Shown: positions 1-8,283 of the stretch, piece by piece
Position numbering within the stretch: the stretch's first letter is position 1
How the letters are laid out: each line of letters starts with the position of its first letter
Assembly (NCBI GenBank): GCA_964643355.1
Contig: CAZXPW010000004.1
Coordinates: 74,500 to 138,499, forward strand
Direction: 5' to 3'
Length of the DNA stretch: 64,000 bases
DNA from: FEN-1350 sp964643355
Lineage (GTDB): Bacteria; Planctomycetota; Phycisphaerae; Sedimentisphaerales; Anaerohalosphaeraceae
Position numbers and translations under genes: made by a program
Notes under the pieces: generated by a model
Databases searched by the model: none
What the model was told of the DNA's origin: nothing
Seen by the model: the letters and a program-made list of their open reading frames with translations, nothing else

Positions 1-13
1 ATTCCCGCACCGT

Positions 14-556
14 ATGGGACACTGTGAAACGCCCAGCCCGGTCAAACTGATCGTCGGCATTCTCGCCGCCGACGAGCGTTGTCTTGCCGTTGCCGTCGAG
101 GCCGTGATCGCCGCGTTCGGCCCCAGCGATCTACAAAGTCCGGTCTGGCCGTTTACGCAGACGGAGTACTACAAGAAGGAAACCGGCGAGCACATCCTGC
201 GGCAGTTCATCAGCATCGACAAGACCATCGACCCCGGCGAGCTGGCGGCGATCAAGCATCGCACCAACACGATGGAACTCGAACTGTCCGAGCGGCTGAA
301 CACGGGGCTTCCCCGGCCGGTCAACCTCGATCCCGGCCTGATCGAGCCGTCGAAATTAGTTCTGGCCTCGACGAAAAATTTCGCCCACCGCATCTACATC
401 GGGCAAAACATGTACGCCGAGGTTACGCTATCGTTCCATCAGGGCCGCTGGACCAGTTTCCCGTTTACTTTTCCCGACTTCCGCGACGACCGATACCACT
501 GGTTTCTTTCGAAGGTGAGAGAACGACTTGTAGAACAAAGAAGACAGAAGAGCTAA
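14..556 (+). CDS. DUF4416 family protein
   Basis: A 180-residue soluble protein with the layout I recognise for DUF4416: an N-terminal PVKLIVGIL strand, a central QSPVWPFTQTEYY segment, then RQFISIDKTIDPGELAAIK, VNLDPGLIEPSKLVLASTK, and a C-terminal half with FAHRIYIGQNMYAEVTL and FPDFRDDRYHWFLSKVRERL. Length matches the family, which is about 180 residues. No signal peptide or membrane segment is visible. The molecular function of the family is not established. The start ATG at 14 directly precedes the conserved core; no ribosome-binding site can be judged because the window begins just upstream. The next gene is separated by a repeat island, so no operon partner is evident. Confidence 0.8.
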   Translation: MGHCETPSPVKLIVGILAADERCLAVAVEAVIAAFGPSDLQSPVWPFTQTEYYKKETGEHILRQFISIDKTIDPGELAAIKHRTNTMELELSERLNTGLPRPVNLDPGLIEPSKLVLASTKNFAHRIYIGQNMYAEVTLSFHQGRWTSFPFTFPDFRDDRYHWFLSKVRERLVEQRRQKS

Positions 557-570
557 ATACGATCGTATGA

Positions 571-692
571 ATTTGAAATTGGATAATGGAAATTGTAAAA
601 TGAAAATAGTCCGGTCAGTCAGGTTTAGGCGACGGGATTCCAGGGGGGGGTACTGTCCATTTTACAATATCCAATTTCCAATATACAATTTC
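571..692. repeat. Heptanucleotide repeat island, inverted arms
   Basis: AT-rich interspersed element. The left arm (571-602) is purine-rich and the right arm (658-692) is its imperfect reverse complement, each built from roughly 7-base units such as CCAATTT and CCAATAT. ATTGTAAAATG at 592-602 and CATTTTACAAT at 658-668 form a perfect 11-base inverted repeat around a GC-rich core of about 55 bases. It fills the gap between the DUF4416 gene and the sugar-phosphate transferase gene. Confidence 0.65.
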
Positions 693-724
693 GAAAGGGC
701 CTTCCCATTAACCCGTACGCCTTC

Positions 725-1801
725 ATGGCCCTGATTTTGCTGTTCGGTTCCTTTCTGACCTCCGTGGTCCTGACGGCCGTGGTTCGCCGCTGGGCGATCG
801 GTGCCGACTTTGTCGCCCGCCCGCGCAGTGACCGGTACCATCGCACGATTATCCCTATGGGCGGCGGCATCGCCATCACCTTCACGATCATTCTGTTCCT
901 GCTGGCGGGAATCGCCGTCGTGCATCTGGGGGCCGCAGGCCGTCTCGGCGATTCCATTTCGATCCACACGCAGGGCTTCATCGACAAAACGCCTCACCTG
1001 GTCATCGTCGTGATGGCGATCGCGGCGCTGTTTGCGATGGGCCTGTCCGACGACCGCAAGCGGCTGGGCCCCTGGGGCAAGCTTGCCGTGCAGTTTGTCG
1101 TCGCGATCGTCGCGGCGGTCTTCGCCGATATCCGCGTGGAGCTGTTTATCCCCAGCAAGCTGGTGACTACGACCCTGAGCGTGCTGTGGATTGTATTTCT
1201 GATAAACGCATTCAACTTTCTCGACAATATGGACGGCCTGTCGGCCGGGATCGCATGCATCGTCACGGCCGTGCTCTCGTTGACGGCGGTCCAGTCCGGC
1301 CAGGTCTTCGTCGGCGCGATGGCGTTGCTGGTGCTGGGGACGCTGGCCGGCTATCTGGTCTTCAACTTCCCGCCGGCGAGCATCTTCATGGGCGACGCTG
1401 GCTCGCTGGTCATCGGCTTCGTCGTGGCGCTATTGTCGCTGCGGACCACCTACTACCACGGCGAAGGCGGCACCTCGCTCTACGCGGTCTTTCTTCCGCT
1501 GGTGGTCATGGCCGTGCCGCTGTACGACTTCCTCAGCGTCTTGTTCCTGCGGATCCGCCAGGGCAAATCGCCGCTGGTCGGCGACACGCAGCATTTCTCG
1601 CACCGCCTCCAGCGCCGCGGCCTGTCGGATAAGCAAACCGTCCTGACGCTGTACCTGGCCACGATCGGCACCAGCATCGGGGGCCTCTTGCTGCACAAGG
1701 CTGACGACCTCGGCGCGGTCCTGATCTTCGCCCAGACGGTGATCATCCTGACGATCATCGCGATCCTCGAAGCGACCGGTCGGCAAAACGGACAGCAGTA
1801 A
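725..1801 (+). CDS. Undecaprenyl-phosphate glycosyl-1-phosphate transferase (WecA/MraY family)
   Basis: Polytopic membrane enzyme expected to move a UDP-linked aminosugar-1-phosphate onto undecaprenyl phosphate, the first membrane step of surface polysaccharide synthesis. The 358 residues show about ten hydrophobic helices and the family motifs in order: MGGGIAI near residue 40, the Asp pair D109-D110 (SDDRKRLGPWGKL), NAFNFLDNMDG at 161-171 with D167 and D170, FMGDAGS with D224, and a GDTQHFSHRL loop with H290 and H293. The last motif resembles the WecA/WbpL branch more than peptidoglycan MraY, which would sit in an mraY-mur cluster not present here. The O-antigen-ligase-like gene at 3045 fits a polysaccharide role. 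Substrate sugar cannot be told from sequence. Confidence 0.88.
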   Translation: MALILLFGSFLTSVVLTAVVRRWAIGADFVARPRSDRYHRTIIPMGGGIAITFTIILFLLAGIAVVHLGAAGRLGDSISIHTQGFIDKTPHLVIVVMAIAALFAMGLSDDRKRLGPWGKLAVQFVVAIVAAVFADIRVELFIPSKLVTTTLSVLWIVFLINAFNFLDNMDGLSAGIACIVTAVLSLTAVQSGQVFVGAMALLVLGTLAGYLVFNFPPASIFMGDAGSLVIGFVVALLSLRTTYYHGEGGTSLYAVFLPLVVMAVPLYDFLSVLFLRIRQGKSPLVGDTQHFSHRLQRRGLSDKQTVLTLYLATIGTSIGGLLLHKADDLGAVLIFAQTVIILTIIAILEATGRQNGQQ

Positions 1802-1806
1802 AGTCG

Positions 1807-1980
1807 TCAGGATATGGGATTTAGGGGATAGACTATGCGATCCGGGAAAGTCGCGAATGTCATTTCGGCGCAGGCCGGAAACCATGTGTGGAGGGGCACA
1901 CGGCGTGTGCCCAATGGGATCGACAAAGGGCGGACGCCGTCCGCCCCTACAAAATCCTATATCCTATATCCTAATTCCCT
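1807..1980. repeat. Composite repeat element: heptamer arms with two GC-rich palindromes
   Basis: The left heptamer arm (about 1807-1826) and right arm (about 1952-1980, CCTATAT units) are inverted relative to one another. Between them lie two near-identical hairpins: GGGCACAC-GGC-GTGTGCCC at 1894-1912 and GGGCGGAC-GCC-GTCCGCCC at 1928-1946, each with 8-base arms and a 3-base loop. The element overlaps the 5' end of the GH53 reading frame, which runs through it in frame. Confidence 0.6.
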
Positions 1981-2998
1981 TCTTCTTGCGGTTGTAATCC
2001 TCCTTCTCGTTTGTCCCTCTTTCGCCGCCGAATACGCCATCGGCGCCGACCTGTCGTTTCTCAAGCAGGCCGAAGAAGCGGGCACGGTCTTCAAAGACAA
2101 CGGCCAGGCCAGGCCGGGCCTGCAAATCTTCGCCGATCACGGCTACAACTGGATCCGCTTGCGGCTGTTCCACACGCCGACGCGGCTGCCGAACAATCTG
2201 CCCTACACCATCGCCCTGGCGCAGGACGCCCGCAAGCTGGGCTACAAATTCCTGCTGGACTTTCACTACTCCGACACCTGGGCCGACCCCGGCAAGCAGT
2301 ACATCCCGAAGGCCTGGGAAGGCAAGAGCCACGCCGACCTGACGACGGCCGTCTTCGAATACACCCGCGACACGATCGCCGAATTCCGCAAGGCGGGCGT
2401 GTTGCCCGACATGGTGCAGATCGGCAACGAGATCAGCAACGGCATGCTCTGGCCGGACGGCAAGCTGCCGCAAAACTGGGACAACCTGGCCGATCTGGTT
2501 AAGGCCGGCATCCGCGGCGTGGCCGAAGGGACCGGCGACGGCAAAGGCCCGCGGATCATGATCCACATCGACAAGGGCGGCAACCGCAAGGCGACCGAGT
2601 GGTTTTTCGACAAGCTGCTTTCGTACGGGATCGAGTTTGATGTCATCGGCCAGTCGTATTATCCGTGGTGGCACGGCACGCTCCTGGACCTGCGCGAAAA
2701 CCTGGCCTTCATGGCGACCAGGTACCGCAAGGACATCATCCTCGTCGAGGTGGCCTACTGCTGGCGGCCGACCGAATACAGGAATAAACCGGCGCCGTTT
2801 CCGGAATCGCCCGAGGGCCAGCGTGATTTCCTCGACGCGGTGCATCGCCTGGTCCTGGATACCCCTGACCATTGCGGCGTCGGCGTATTCTGGTGGGAAC
2901 CGGCCGTCACCGGAGGCCTGCGAAGCCGCGGCATGTTCGCCGACGACGGCAATGCCCTGCCGGTCATCTCCGTCTTCGACCAGGGGACGAAAAAATGA
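1835..2998 (+). CDS. Secreted GH53 arabinogalactan endo-beta-1,4-galactanase
   Basis: Hydrolyses internal beta-1,4-galactan links in pectin-type arabinogalactan; clan GH-A TIM barrel. Visible motifs: GADLSFLKQAEEAG, DHGYNWIRLRLFHTP, LLDFHYSDTWADPGKQ, the acid/base Glu in QIGNEISNG (E199 in this frame) and the nucleophile Glu in LVEVAYCW (E305), then GVFWWEP near the end. A hydrophobic stretch (LLLAVVILLLVCPSFAA) at residues 49-65 looks like a signal peptide but has no normal start codon in front of it. The only in-frame ATG is at 1835, inside the repeat element, preceded by AGGGG at good distance; GTG codons at 1886 and 1907 are alternatives. Mature enzyme identity is firm; the N-terminus is doubtful. 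Confidence 0.9.
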   Translation: MRSGKVANVISAQAGNHVWRGTRRVPNGIDKGRTPSAPTKSYILYPNSLLLAVVILLLVCPSFAAEYAIGADLSFLKQAEEAGTVFKDNGQARPGLQIFADHGYNWIRLRLFHTPTRLPNNLPYTIALAQDARKLGYKFLLDFHYSDTWADPGKQYIPKAWEGKSHADLTTAVFEYTRDTIAEFRKAGVLPDMVQIGNEISNGMLWPDGKLPQNWDNLADLVKAGIRGVAEGTGDGKGPRIMIHIDKGGNRKATEWFFDKLLSYGIEFDVIGQSYYPWWHGTLLDLRENLAFMATRYRKDIILVEVAYCWRPTEYRNKPAPFPESPEGQRDFLDAVHRLVLDTPDHCGVGVFWWEPAVTGGLRSRGMFADDGNALPVISVFDQGTKK

Positions 2999-3032
2999 TC
3001 GTTAATCGTCAATATTCAATGGTCAATCATCT
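2998..3032. repeat. Heptamer-type repeat remnant
   Basis: Short AT-rich stretch with TCAATAT, TCAATGG and TCAATCA units at about 7-base spacing, right-arm type only. It occupies most of the gap between the GH53 stop and the O-antigen-ligase-like start. Confidence 0.45.
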
Positions 3033-3044
3033 GGAATTACAGCG

Positions 3045-5330
3045 GTGACCCGTCTCAAAAGAAATCCTGCTGTAATTGGGTCATCAGTCTGGACTTCTCT
3101 CCTCTGGCTGGCGCTGTTGGCCGTGTTGTGTCTCCGCGCGTCGTTTACCGAAAGTCCCCTGGCTCCCACGACCGACGCCTCGCAACCGCTGACCCACGAG
3201 GCCTACAGCATCATCCTTTCGTCGTCGCTGCTGGCCGTTGCGGGGCTGTGGTGGCTGGGCTGTGCTATGCGTCGGCAATGGACCTGGCGGCCGGTCGGCT
3301 CGGGGTTGGGTGTTCTTTTGTTTGCTTTAGCGGCCGCAATCGGCGTTAAGGTCGCCTCGCACACCCGCAACGCCGTCACCGACGCGGTGACGATGCTGGC
3401 GGCAATGACCGCGGGGATGGTACTGGTGCAACTGCTCGACCGCCCCTATCGCGTTCGGATCACGCTGGCGGTGCTGGTTGCCCTCGGGGCCGTGCAACTC
3501 TACCAGTGCAGCGAGCAGGCCACCTCCAGCAACGCGATGCTCATCGAACAGTACGAAAAGGACCCCGGCGCACAACTGGCGGCCCTCGGTATCGAGCCGG
3601 GCTCGTTTCAGCATTCGCTCTACGAGCACCGACTGTATTCCAGGGACATCCGCGGATTCTTCCTGACCAGCAACTCGGCCGGATCGTTTCTGCTGTTGTG
3701 CCTGGCGGCGGTGCTGGCGCTGCTTGCACAGACGCGATCGATTGCCCCCGCTTCCAATCGCGTGCTGGCGCAGGCGCTGCTGTCGCTGATGACGCTGGCG
3801 ATTCTGGCGGCGATTGCGATCACCTTCAGCAAAGGCGCGATTGGCGCGATGGTCATCGGCGTCGGTTTGTTTTTGGCGTGGCGATGGTATCGGGAGTGGA
3901 TCTTCCGTCGGCGCGTGATTCTGACATTCGCGATAGCTTTCAGCGTCTTTCTCGCCGTCGGGGCGATCCTGTATGCCGGCCTGCAGCGGGGCCGACTGCC
4001 CGGCGGCAACAGCATGCTCGTCCGGTGGCAATACTGGACGGCCTCGACGGAGATGATCCGCGACCATCCGTTGGTCGGAGTGGGCGGCGGCAACTTCGGC
4101 ATCCAATATCCGCGCTACAAGGCGCCCGAAGCGCTGGAGACCGTACAGGACCCGCACAACTTCGTATTATCGCTTCTGGCCCAGTATGGGCCGCTCGGCC
4201 TTTTGGGTTTCCTTCTGGCGATCGGCTGGCCCATCGTCCGCGACCGGTATCGAAGCGTTCCCCCCATTAGATCCGATCCGAGCTCCACGCCAACGCATCC
4301 CCCGGCGATGCTTCTGATTGGTGTTGTGTTGTGCGTCGTCTTGCTGGCGATCCGTCCGTTCTTTGTCGCGGCCGAGCCGGTCGAAGGGGATTATAATTTA
4401 TATTTGTATATCTACTTATATTTAATACCCACGCTGGTTTTTGTCTGCGCAATGTTGATTCTCTGCGTGTCGATCCATCGCATCGTTCCCGAACACGGGT
4501 CCTGCGACACAGCGACGGCTATCCTTGATTGCGGAATCGTCGCCGTGCTGATCGCCAACCTGGTCGATTTCGCGATCTTCGAACCGGGAATCTGGACGGC
4601 CCTATGGATTGTCTTTGCCTGCCGAATCGCGATGCGGCCTTGGCAGCCGCCGCGGTTGTTCCGCTCGCCGTTTCCCGTTCGGATCGGGATGGTGGCGGCG
4701 ATGGTCGTGGCCTTTGGCGGATATCGCGAGTGGGTCTTCGAGCCCGTGGTCAACGGCGGTCGGCAGGTCCAGGCCGCCATGCGGGTACCGGATCCGAAGG
4801 AATCCCTGTCCCTGCTGGAACCGGTCGTCAACATCGATCCGCTCAATCCCGATCTGCCGCGGATGCTTGGCAACGCGCGGCTCCAGTTTGCCCCCGACAC
4901 GGATCAGGAGCAAATCCGCAAAGCCATCGCCGCGTACACGCTGTCGGCGATGCGCAATCCCGATTCCTTCAAAGCATACGAGCGCCTCGCCCGCGCTTAT
5001 GAACGACTGGCCCACACGCAAACCGTCGACGCAAAAATCGTCTCGCTGCAGCAGTCGCTGGTCTGGGCTGATAAGACGCTGGAATGTTATCCGGCCTGCG
5101 ACCGCATCCTGTTTCTGCGGGCCGAACTAAACGAGCGACTCGGCCATCGAGATCGGGCGCTGGCCGATTACCGCCGTAGCGTCGAGATCGAGGACGCTTA
5201 TCGCGCCCAGTTCCGCGTTATGTACCCAGCCCGCACGATGGTCAGCCGTCTTGGTGAAAAGAACTACAATGATGCCAAATCCAGAATATCCGAATTAGAA
5301 AAGGCCTCTTCCACCCCCTCCAATCCATGA
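3045..5330 (+). CDS. O-antigen ligase/polymerase family membrane protein with C-terminal repeat region
   Basis: 761 residues, GTG start at 3045. Residues about 20-560 hold roughly 12 hydrophobic helices; the large loop with RWQYWTASTEMIRDHPLVG, GVGGGNFGIQYPRYKAPE and DPHNFVLSLLAQYGPLG is the signature of the Wzy_C/O-antigen ligase family. From about residue 590 the protein becomes soluble and helical (NPDLPRMLGNARLQFAP, NPDSFKAYERLARAYERL, DRILFLRAELNERLGHRDRALADY), which reads as three or four TPR-like repeats. Such proteins join or polymerise undecaprenyl-linked glycans at the outer face of the inner membrane; the C-terminal repeats may bind partners. The glycosyl-phosphate transferase at 725 suggests a common polysaccharide pathway. 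Ligase versus polymerase cannot be decided. Confidence 0.85.
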   Translation: MTRLKRNPAVIGSSVWTSLLWLALLAVLCLRASFTESPLAPTTDASQPLTHEAYSIILSSSLLAVAGLWWLGCAMRRQWTWRPVGSGLGVLLFALAAAIGVKVASHTRNAVTDAVTMLAAMTAGMVLVQLLDRPYRVRITLAVLVALGAVQLYQCSEQATSSNAMLIEQYEKDPGAQLAALGIEPGSFQHSLYEHRLYSRDIRGFFLTSNSAGSFLLLCLAAVLALLAQTRSIAPASNRVLAQALLSLMTLAILAAIAITFSKGAIGAMVIGVGLFLAWRWYREWIFRRRVILTFAIAFSVFLAVGAILYAGLQRGRLPGGNSMLVRWQYWTASTEMIRDHPLVGVGGGNFGIQYPRYKAPEALETVQDPHNFVLSLLAQYGPLGLLGFLLAIGWPIVRDRYRSVPPIRSDPSSTPTHPPAMLLIGVVLCVVLLAIRPFFVAAEPVEGDYNLYLYIYLYLIPTLVFVCAMLILCVSIHRIVPEHGSCDTATAILDCGIVAVLIANLVDFAIFEPGIWTALWIVFACRIAMRPWQPPRLFRSPFPVRIGMVAAMVVAFGGYREWVFEPVVNGGRQVQAAMRVPDPKESLSLLEPVVNIDPLNPDLPRMLGNARLQFAPDTDQEQIRKAIAAYTLSAMRNPDSFKAYERLARAYERLAHTQTVDAKIVSLQQSLVWADKTLECYPACDRILFLRAELNERLGHRDRALADYRRSVEIEDAYRAQFRVMYPARTMVSRLGEKNYNDAKSRISELEKASSTPSNP

Positions 5331-5344
5331 TCCTCAGGCGCAAT

Positions 5345-5369
5345 AAAAAGGGACGCACCGATGCGCCCC
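5345..5369 (-). terminator. Rho-independent terminator of trpR-trpB2
   Basis: Read on minus, GGGGCGCA-TCGG-TGCGTCCC forms an 8-bp stem with one G-U pair and is followed at once by TTTTT. It lies about 30 bases past the trpB2 stop codon, in the convergent gap with the O-antigen-ligase-like gene. Confidence 0.7.
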
Positions 5370-5370
5370 T

Positions 5371-5398
5371 GGTCTAATCCTATCCCCTAAATCCGAAC
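5371..5398. repeat. Heptamer-type repeat remnant
   Basis: CTAATCC, TATCCCC and TAAATCC units between the terminator and the end of trpB2; same family as the right arm at 1952-1980. Confidence 0.4.
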
Positions 5399-5400
5399 CA

Positions 5401-6789
5401 TCACCACTTGCCGGATTTATTTCGCGCGGCGGGGGGGAAGCCCTTGAGGGTTTCACCGGCCTTGCGGATCTCGTCGTCGGGCAGAGAATACGGCGACAAT
5501 TTGCCCGTTAGGTAAGCGTCGTAACCGCTAAGATCCATCAGCCCGTGGCCGCTGTAGTTGAAGAGGATGACCTTTTCCCTGCCTTCTTCTTTGGCCTTGT
5601 TGGCCTCCTGAATCACGGCGGCGATGGCATGGCTGGTCTCCGGCGCGGCGATGGCGCCTTCGGTTTGCGCCCAGGTCATCGCGGCCTTGTAGCACTCGAT
5701 CTGGTCGATCGCCCTGGGTGTATGCAGGCCTTCGACGATGGCCTGGCAAACGAGCGGGGCCATGCCGTGGTAGCGAAGTCCGCCGGCGTGAATGGGGGGC
5801 GGCACGAACGAGTGACCGAGCGAGAACATGGCCAGAAGGGGAGTCGTGCAGGCGGTGTCGCCAAAATCATAAACAAACGGGCCCTTGGTCATTTTCGGAC
5901 ACGCCGTCGGCTCAACGGGAATGATCTCGATCTTGGCGCCGTTGATCTTGTCGGCCGTAAAGGGAAAAGCCAACCCTGCAAAATTACTGCCGCCGCCCGC
6001 GCATCCGATGACGATATCGGGGGTTTTTTCGTTGATACTCTTGAGCTGGGCCTTGGCCTCCTGGCCGATGATGGTCTGATGCAACATCACATGGTTGAGC
6101 ACGCTGCCGAGGGAGTAGCGGGTCTGCCCCTTTGGATCCGTAACGGCCTGCTCGATGGCCTCCGATATGGCGATCCCCAGCGAGCCGGGCGTATCGGGTG
6201 TTTCCGCGAGGATCTTGCGGCCGGCATTGGTTTCGGAACTCGGGCTGGGAACACAGTTGGCGCCCCAGACCTGCATCATCAGTTTGCGGAAGGGTTTCTG
6301 GTCAAAACTGATACGGACCATGAAGACCTTGCACTCCAGGCCGATGAGCTTACAGGCAAAAGCCAAAGCCGAACCCCACTGACCGGCACCCGTCTCGGTC
6401 GTTAGCCGTTTGATACCAAACTGCTTATTATACCAGGCCTGCGGAACGGCCGTATTGGGCTTGTGACTTCCGGGAGGGGAAGTCGATTCGTCTTTGTAGT
6501 AGATACGGGCCGGCGTCTGGAGGTGGCGTTCGAGATAGACCGCGCGGCGAAGCGGGGCCGGACGCCAACGATACAGGATATCAAGGATTTCCTCGGGAAT
6601 CGGGATCCACCGTTGAGTGCTGACTTCCTGCTCGATGAGGTTCATCGGGAACACGGGGGCGAGCATGTCCGGGGAGACGGGCTTTCCGCCGGGGCCCAGC
6701 GGTGGCAACGGGGGCGTCGGCAAATCGGCCGCCAGGTTGTACCACTGACGCGGGATGTCTTTTTCCTGCAAGAGGATTTTTCGGTCCAT
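5401..6789 (-). CDS. trpB2: TrpB2-type tryptophan synthase beta subunit
   Basis: PLP enzyme joining indole and serine to make tryptophan. At 462 residues it has the longer TrpB2 layout rather than the roughly 400-residue TrpB1: an extended N-terminus (DIPRQWYNLAADLPTPPLPP), RPAPLRRAVYLERHL, the PLP lysine K110 in PPGSHKPNTA, TETGAGQWGSALAF, and a glycine-rich phosphate-binding stretch GCAGGGSNFAGL. TrpB2 enzymes usually act without tight dependence on TrpA and may salvage indole. No trpA is adjacent. The gene follows trpR with 10 bases between them and a good ribosome-binding site (AGGAG), so the two form one transcript that TrpR would itself control. Confidence 0.93.
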   Translation of the reverse strand: MDRKILLQEKDIPRQWYNLAADLPTPPLPPLGPGGKPVSPDMLAPVFPMNLIEQEVSTQRWIPIPEEILDILYRWRPAPLRRAVYLERHLQTPARIYYKDESTSPPGSHKPNTAVPQAWYNKQFGIKRLTTETGAGQWGSALAFACKLIGLECKVFMVRISFDQKPFRKLMMQVWGANCVPSPSSETNAGRKILAETPDTPGSLGIAISEAIEQAVTDPKGQTRYSLGSVLNHVMLHQTIIGQEAKAQLKSINEKTPDIVIGCAGGGSNFAGLAFPFTADKINGAKIEIIPVEPTACPKMTKGPFVYDFGDTACTTPLLAMFSLGHSFVPPPIHAGGLRYHGMAPLVCQAIVEGLHTPRAIDQIECYKAAMTWAQTEGAIAAPETSHAIAAVIQEANKAKEEGREKVILFNYSGHGLMDLSGYDAYLTGKLSPYSLPDDEIRKAGETLKGFPPAARNKSGKW

Positions 6790-6799
6790 GGGTTTTCTC

Positions 6800-7063
6800 C
6801 TATCGGCTGGATAACATTTTCCTGGATATTGAGTTTCGCTGCTTGAGAATTTTGGCTCCGCGGGTGATTTTACACAAACTGACCCCCAGTTGTTCGGCGA
6901 TATCTCGCTGGGGCAGGCCCTGATGCAAAAGCTGCATCAATTCCCATCGCAAGGCCAGATCATGCCGCTCGGCGGAGGTGAAAATTTCGTCGAAGAACTG
7001 ACGCATCTCTTCCGCTTTTCGAATTTGGCAAAACACTTCCATCAGGTCATCGATTGATGACAT
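6800..7063 (-). CDS. trpR: Trp repressor family transcriptional regulator
   Basis: 87 residues, slightly shorter than enterobacterial TrpR (about 107). Helical N-terminus, then a TrpR-like core ERHDLALRWELMQLLHQGLPQRDIAEQLGVSLCKITRGAKILK, where residues about 50-73 form the helix-turn-helix and ITRGAKIL matches the family's ITRGSN recognition segment. TrpR binds operator DNA when loaded with tryptophan. First gene of trpR-trpB2, with AGGAG five bases before the ATG, a promoter at 7102-7130 and a palindrome over the likely transcription start, consistent with autoregulation. Outside gammaproteobacteria, trpR next to trp genes is best known from Chlamydiae, also of the PVC superphylum. Other TrpR-superfamily proteins (YerC-like) are the main alternative. 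Confidence 0.85.
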   Translation of the reverse strand: MSSIDDLMEVFCQIRKAEEMRQFFDEIFTSAERHDLALRWELMQLLHQGLPQRDIAEQLGVSLCKITRGAKILKQRNSISRKMLSSR

Positions 7064-7083
7064 AATCGCTCCTGCGCATCAGA

Positions 7084-7130
7084 GTTTCTTTGAATAGAAA
7101 CATTGTACAAAAACGGAATGGGAAAATCAA
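7084..7130 (-). promoter_or_regulatory. trpR promoter with candidate operator
   Basis: On minus, -35 TTGATT (7125-7130), 17-base spacer, -10 TACAAT (7102-7107). Immediately downstream, over the expected start of transcription, is an inverted repeat GTTTCT-TTGAAT-AGAAAC (7084-7101 as written on plus), perfect 6-base arms with a 6-base centre. This is the classic place for a repressor operator; TrpR is the obvious candidate, although the sequence differs from the E. coli CTAGTTAACTAG core. Confidence 0.65.
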
Positions 7131-7148
7131 CATTCGTTTGAAAAATTT

Positions 7149-8048
7149 TCATTGCCCGACCGTGGTGTGATAATATTCATGATATGAAAGCAACCGTATG
7201 CCGCGTACGGCGACGATCTGTTTGACTTTAGAGCTGGTAAAGGCCAAGGTTACGCCCTGTCGATCCGCGGCGACATCCTCGTAGCCCTTGTGGCCGAGCG
7301 CCTGCATCTCCGGCGTGTCAAGACCCGGGTGTTCGATGAAATACCAGTCGCCGGGAGTCAGCTTGCCCAGCAGTCCGACCAGAGCGGCCTCTTTCTGCGA
7401 GGGGGTGCGTGCGGCCTGACCCCAATGGCCGATGCTGCGAACGGTCTGCGGCAATTCCAGAGGAAGCTTGTATTCCTCGGCCAGCCGCTGGGTCAATTGC
7501 CGAAGATCCGGACGGATCAGCGGTGTCCCCATATGGGCCGACAGATGCGTCACCTGCGGAATCAACCGCTTGGCCAGTTCGATTTGGGCGCGCAGTTCTT
7601 TTTCCACATCTTCGGCTTTTGGCTTGGCCTCGAGAAAACCCGTCTCGGGAGGAAAATCCTTTCGTTGGGAGTTGCTGGAGAAGAAGTAGCCGGCGGCGTC
7701 GGTGATCGAAGAGGGACCCGTCAGCGGCCGCCATCTGAAGTTGTCCCATTCGCTGGTCAGCGTCAGGTGAACCCCGACATCCAGGCCCGGATTGTCGTTG
7801 AGCATTTTGACCGCTTCCGGGAACCACGGCGCCGGAACCATCACCTCCACTGAGCGGACGATCCCCTCGCGATACGACTGGATGCAGGCCAGATTGGCCG
7901 CGTGACTGGAACCGATGTCGTCGCCCCGGACGATCAGACGGATTTCCTCTTTGATAATGCTATTTGATTGGGAACAAAAACCGACCACCGCAATCAAAAA
8001 TCCCGCCGCAATCCCGCCGGGAACGGCGATTTTCATCGGTGTACGCAT
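7149..8048 (-). CDS. ChbG/HpnK-family carbohydrate deacetylase (YdjC-like), membrane-anchored or exported
   Basis: 299 residues from the ATG at 8048, which has GGAG seven bases upstream; a longer reading frame to 8108 lacks such a site. The N-terminus has a basic start and a hydrophobic run ending VVGFC, so the protein is exported or lipid-anchored. Family signatures: IVRGDDIGSSHAAN with metal-binding D43-D44, GLDVGVHLTLTSEW with H94, and HLSAHMGT further on. These enzymes remove acetyl groups from N-acetylated oligosaccharides such as chitooligosaccharides. The divergent promoter region with the STAS gene lies upstream. Substrate is not predictable. Confidence 0.82.
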   Translation of the reverse strand: MRTPMKIAVPGGIAAGFLIAVVGFCSQSNSIIKEEIRLIVRGDDIGSSHAANLACIQSYREGIVRSVEVMVPAPWFPEAVKMLNDNPGLDVGVHLTLTSEWDNFRWRPLTGPSSITDAAGYFFSSNSQRKDFPPETGFLEAKPKAEDVEKELRAQIELAKRLIPQVTHLSAHMGTPLIRPDLRQLTQRLAEEYKLPLELPQTVRSIGHWGQAARTPSQKEAALVGLLGKLTPGDWYFIEHPGLDTPEMQALGHKGYEDVAADRQGVTLAFTSSKVKQIVAVRGIRLLSYHEYYHTTVGQ

Positions 8049-8203
8049 TGTGAATCTCCAAAATAGATTCGAATTCAAAGCGTTAGTATAAACCCCTTTA
8101 TGGTGCAAATCGAAGGAAATTTACCGAGGCCGATAAGATCGCCCAAAGCGTCCGAATAGCGGCAATGGCCAAAGGTTGACGATGGAAGACAAAGTGGAGA
8201 AAT

Positions 8204-8234
8204 CCTTGAATTCAAGGCCATATTTTGGTATAAT
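8204..8234 (+). promoter_or_regulatory. Promoter of the STAS gene with palindrome over -35
   Basis: -35 TTGAAT (8206-8211), 17-base spacer, -10 TATAAT (8229-8234). A perfect 14-base palindrome CCTTGAATTCAAGG (8204-8217) covers the -35 box, a natural operator position. Confidence 0.6.
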
Positions 8235-8261
8235 TCATATGTCAGTCATGGGGGAAACTCA

Positions 8262-8283
8262 GGTTTCGACCCGTATCGAAACC
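8262..8283 (+). other. Leader hairpin upstream of the STAS gene
   Basis: GGTTTCGA and TCGAAACC form a perfect 8-bp stem around a 6-base loop, about 20 bases past the predicted transcription start. It lies within a short potential reading frame (8248-8355, 35 codons) that ends just before the STAS start. Confidence 0.4.
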
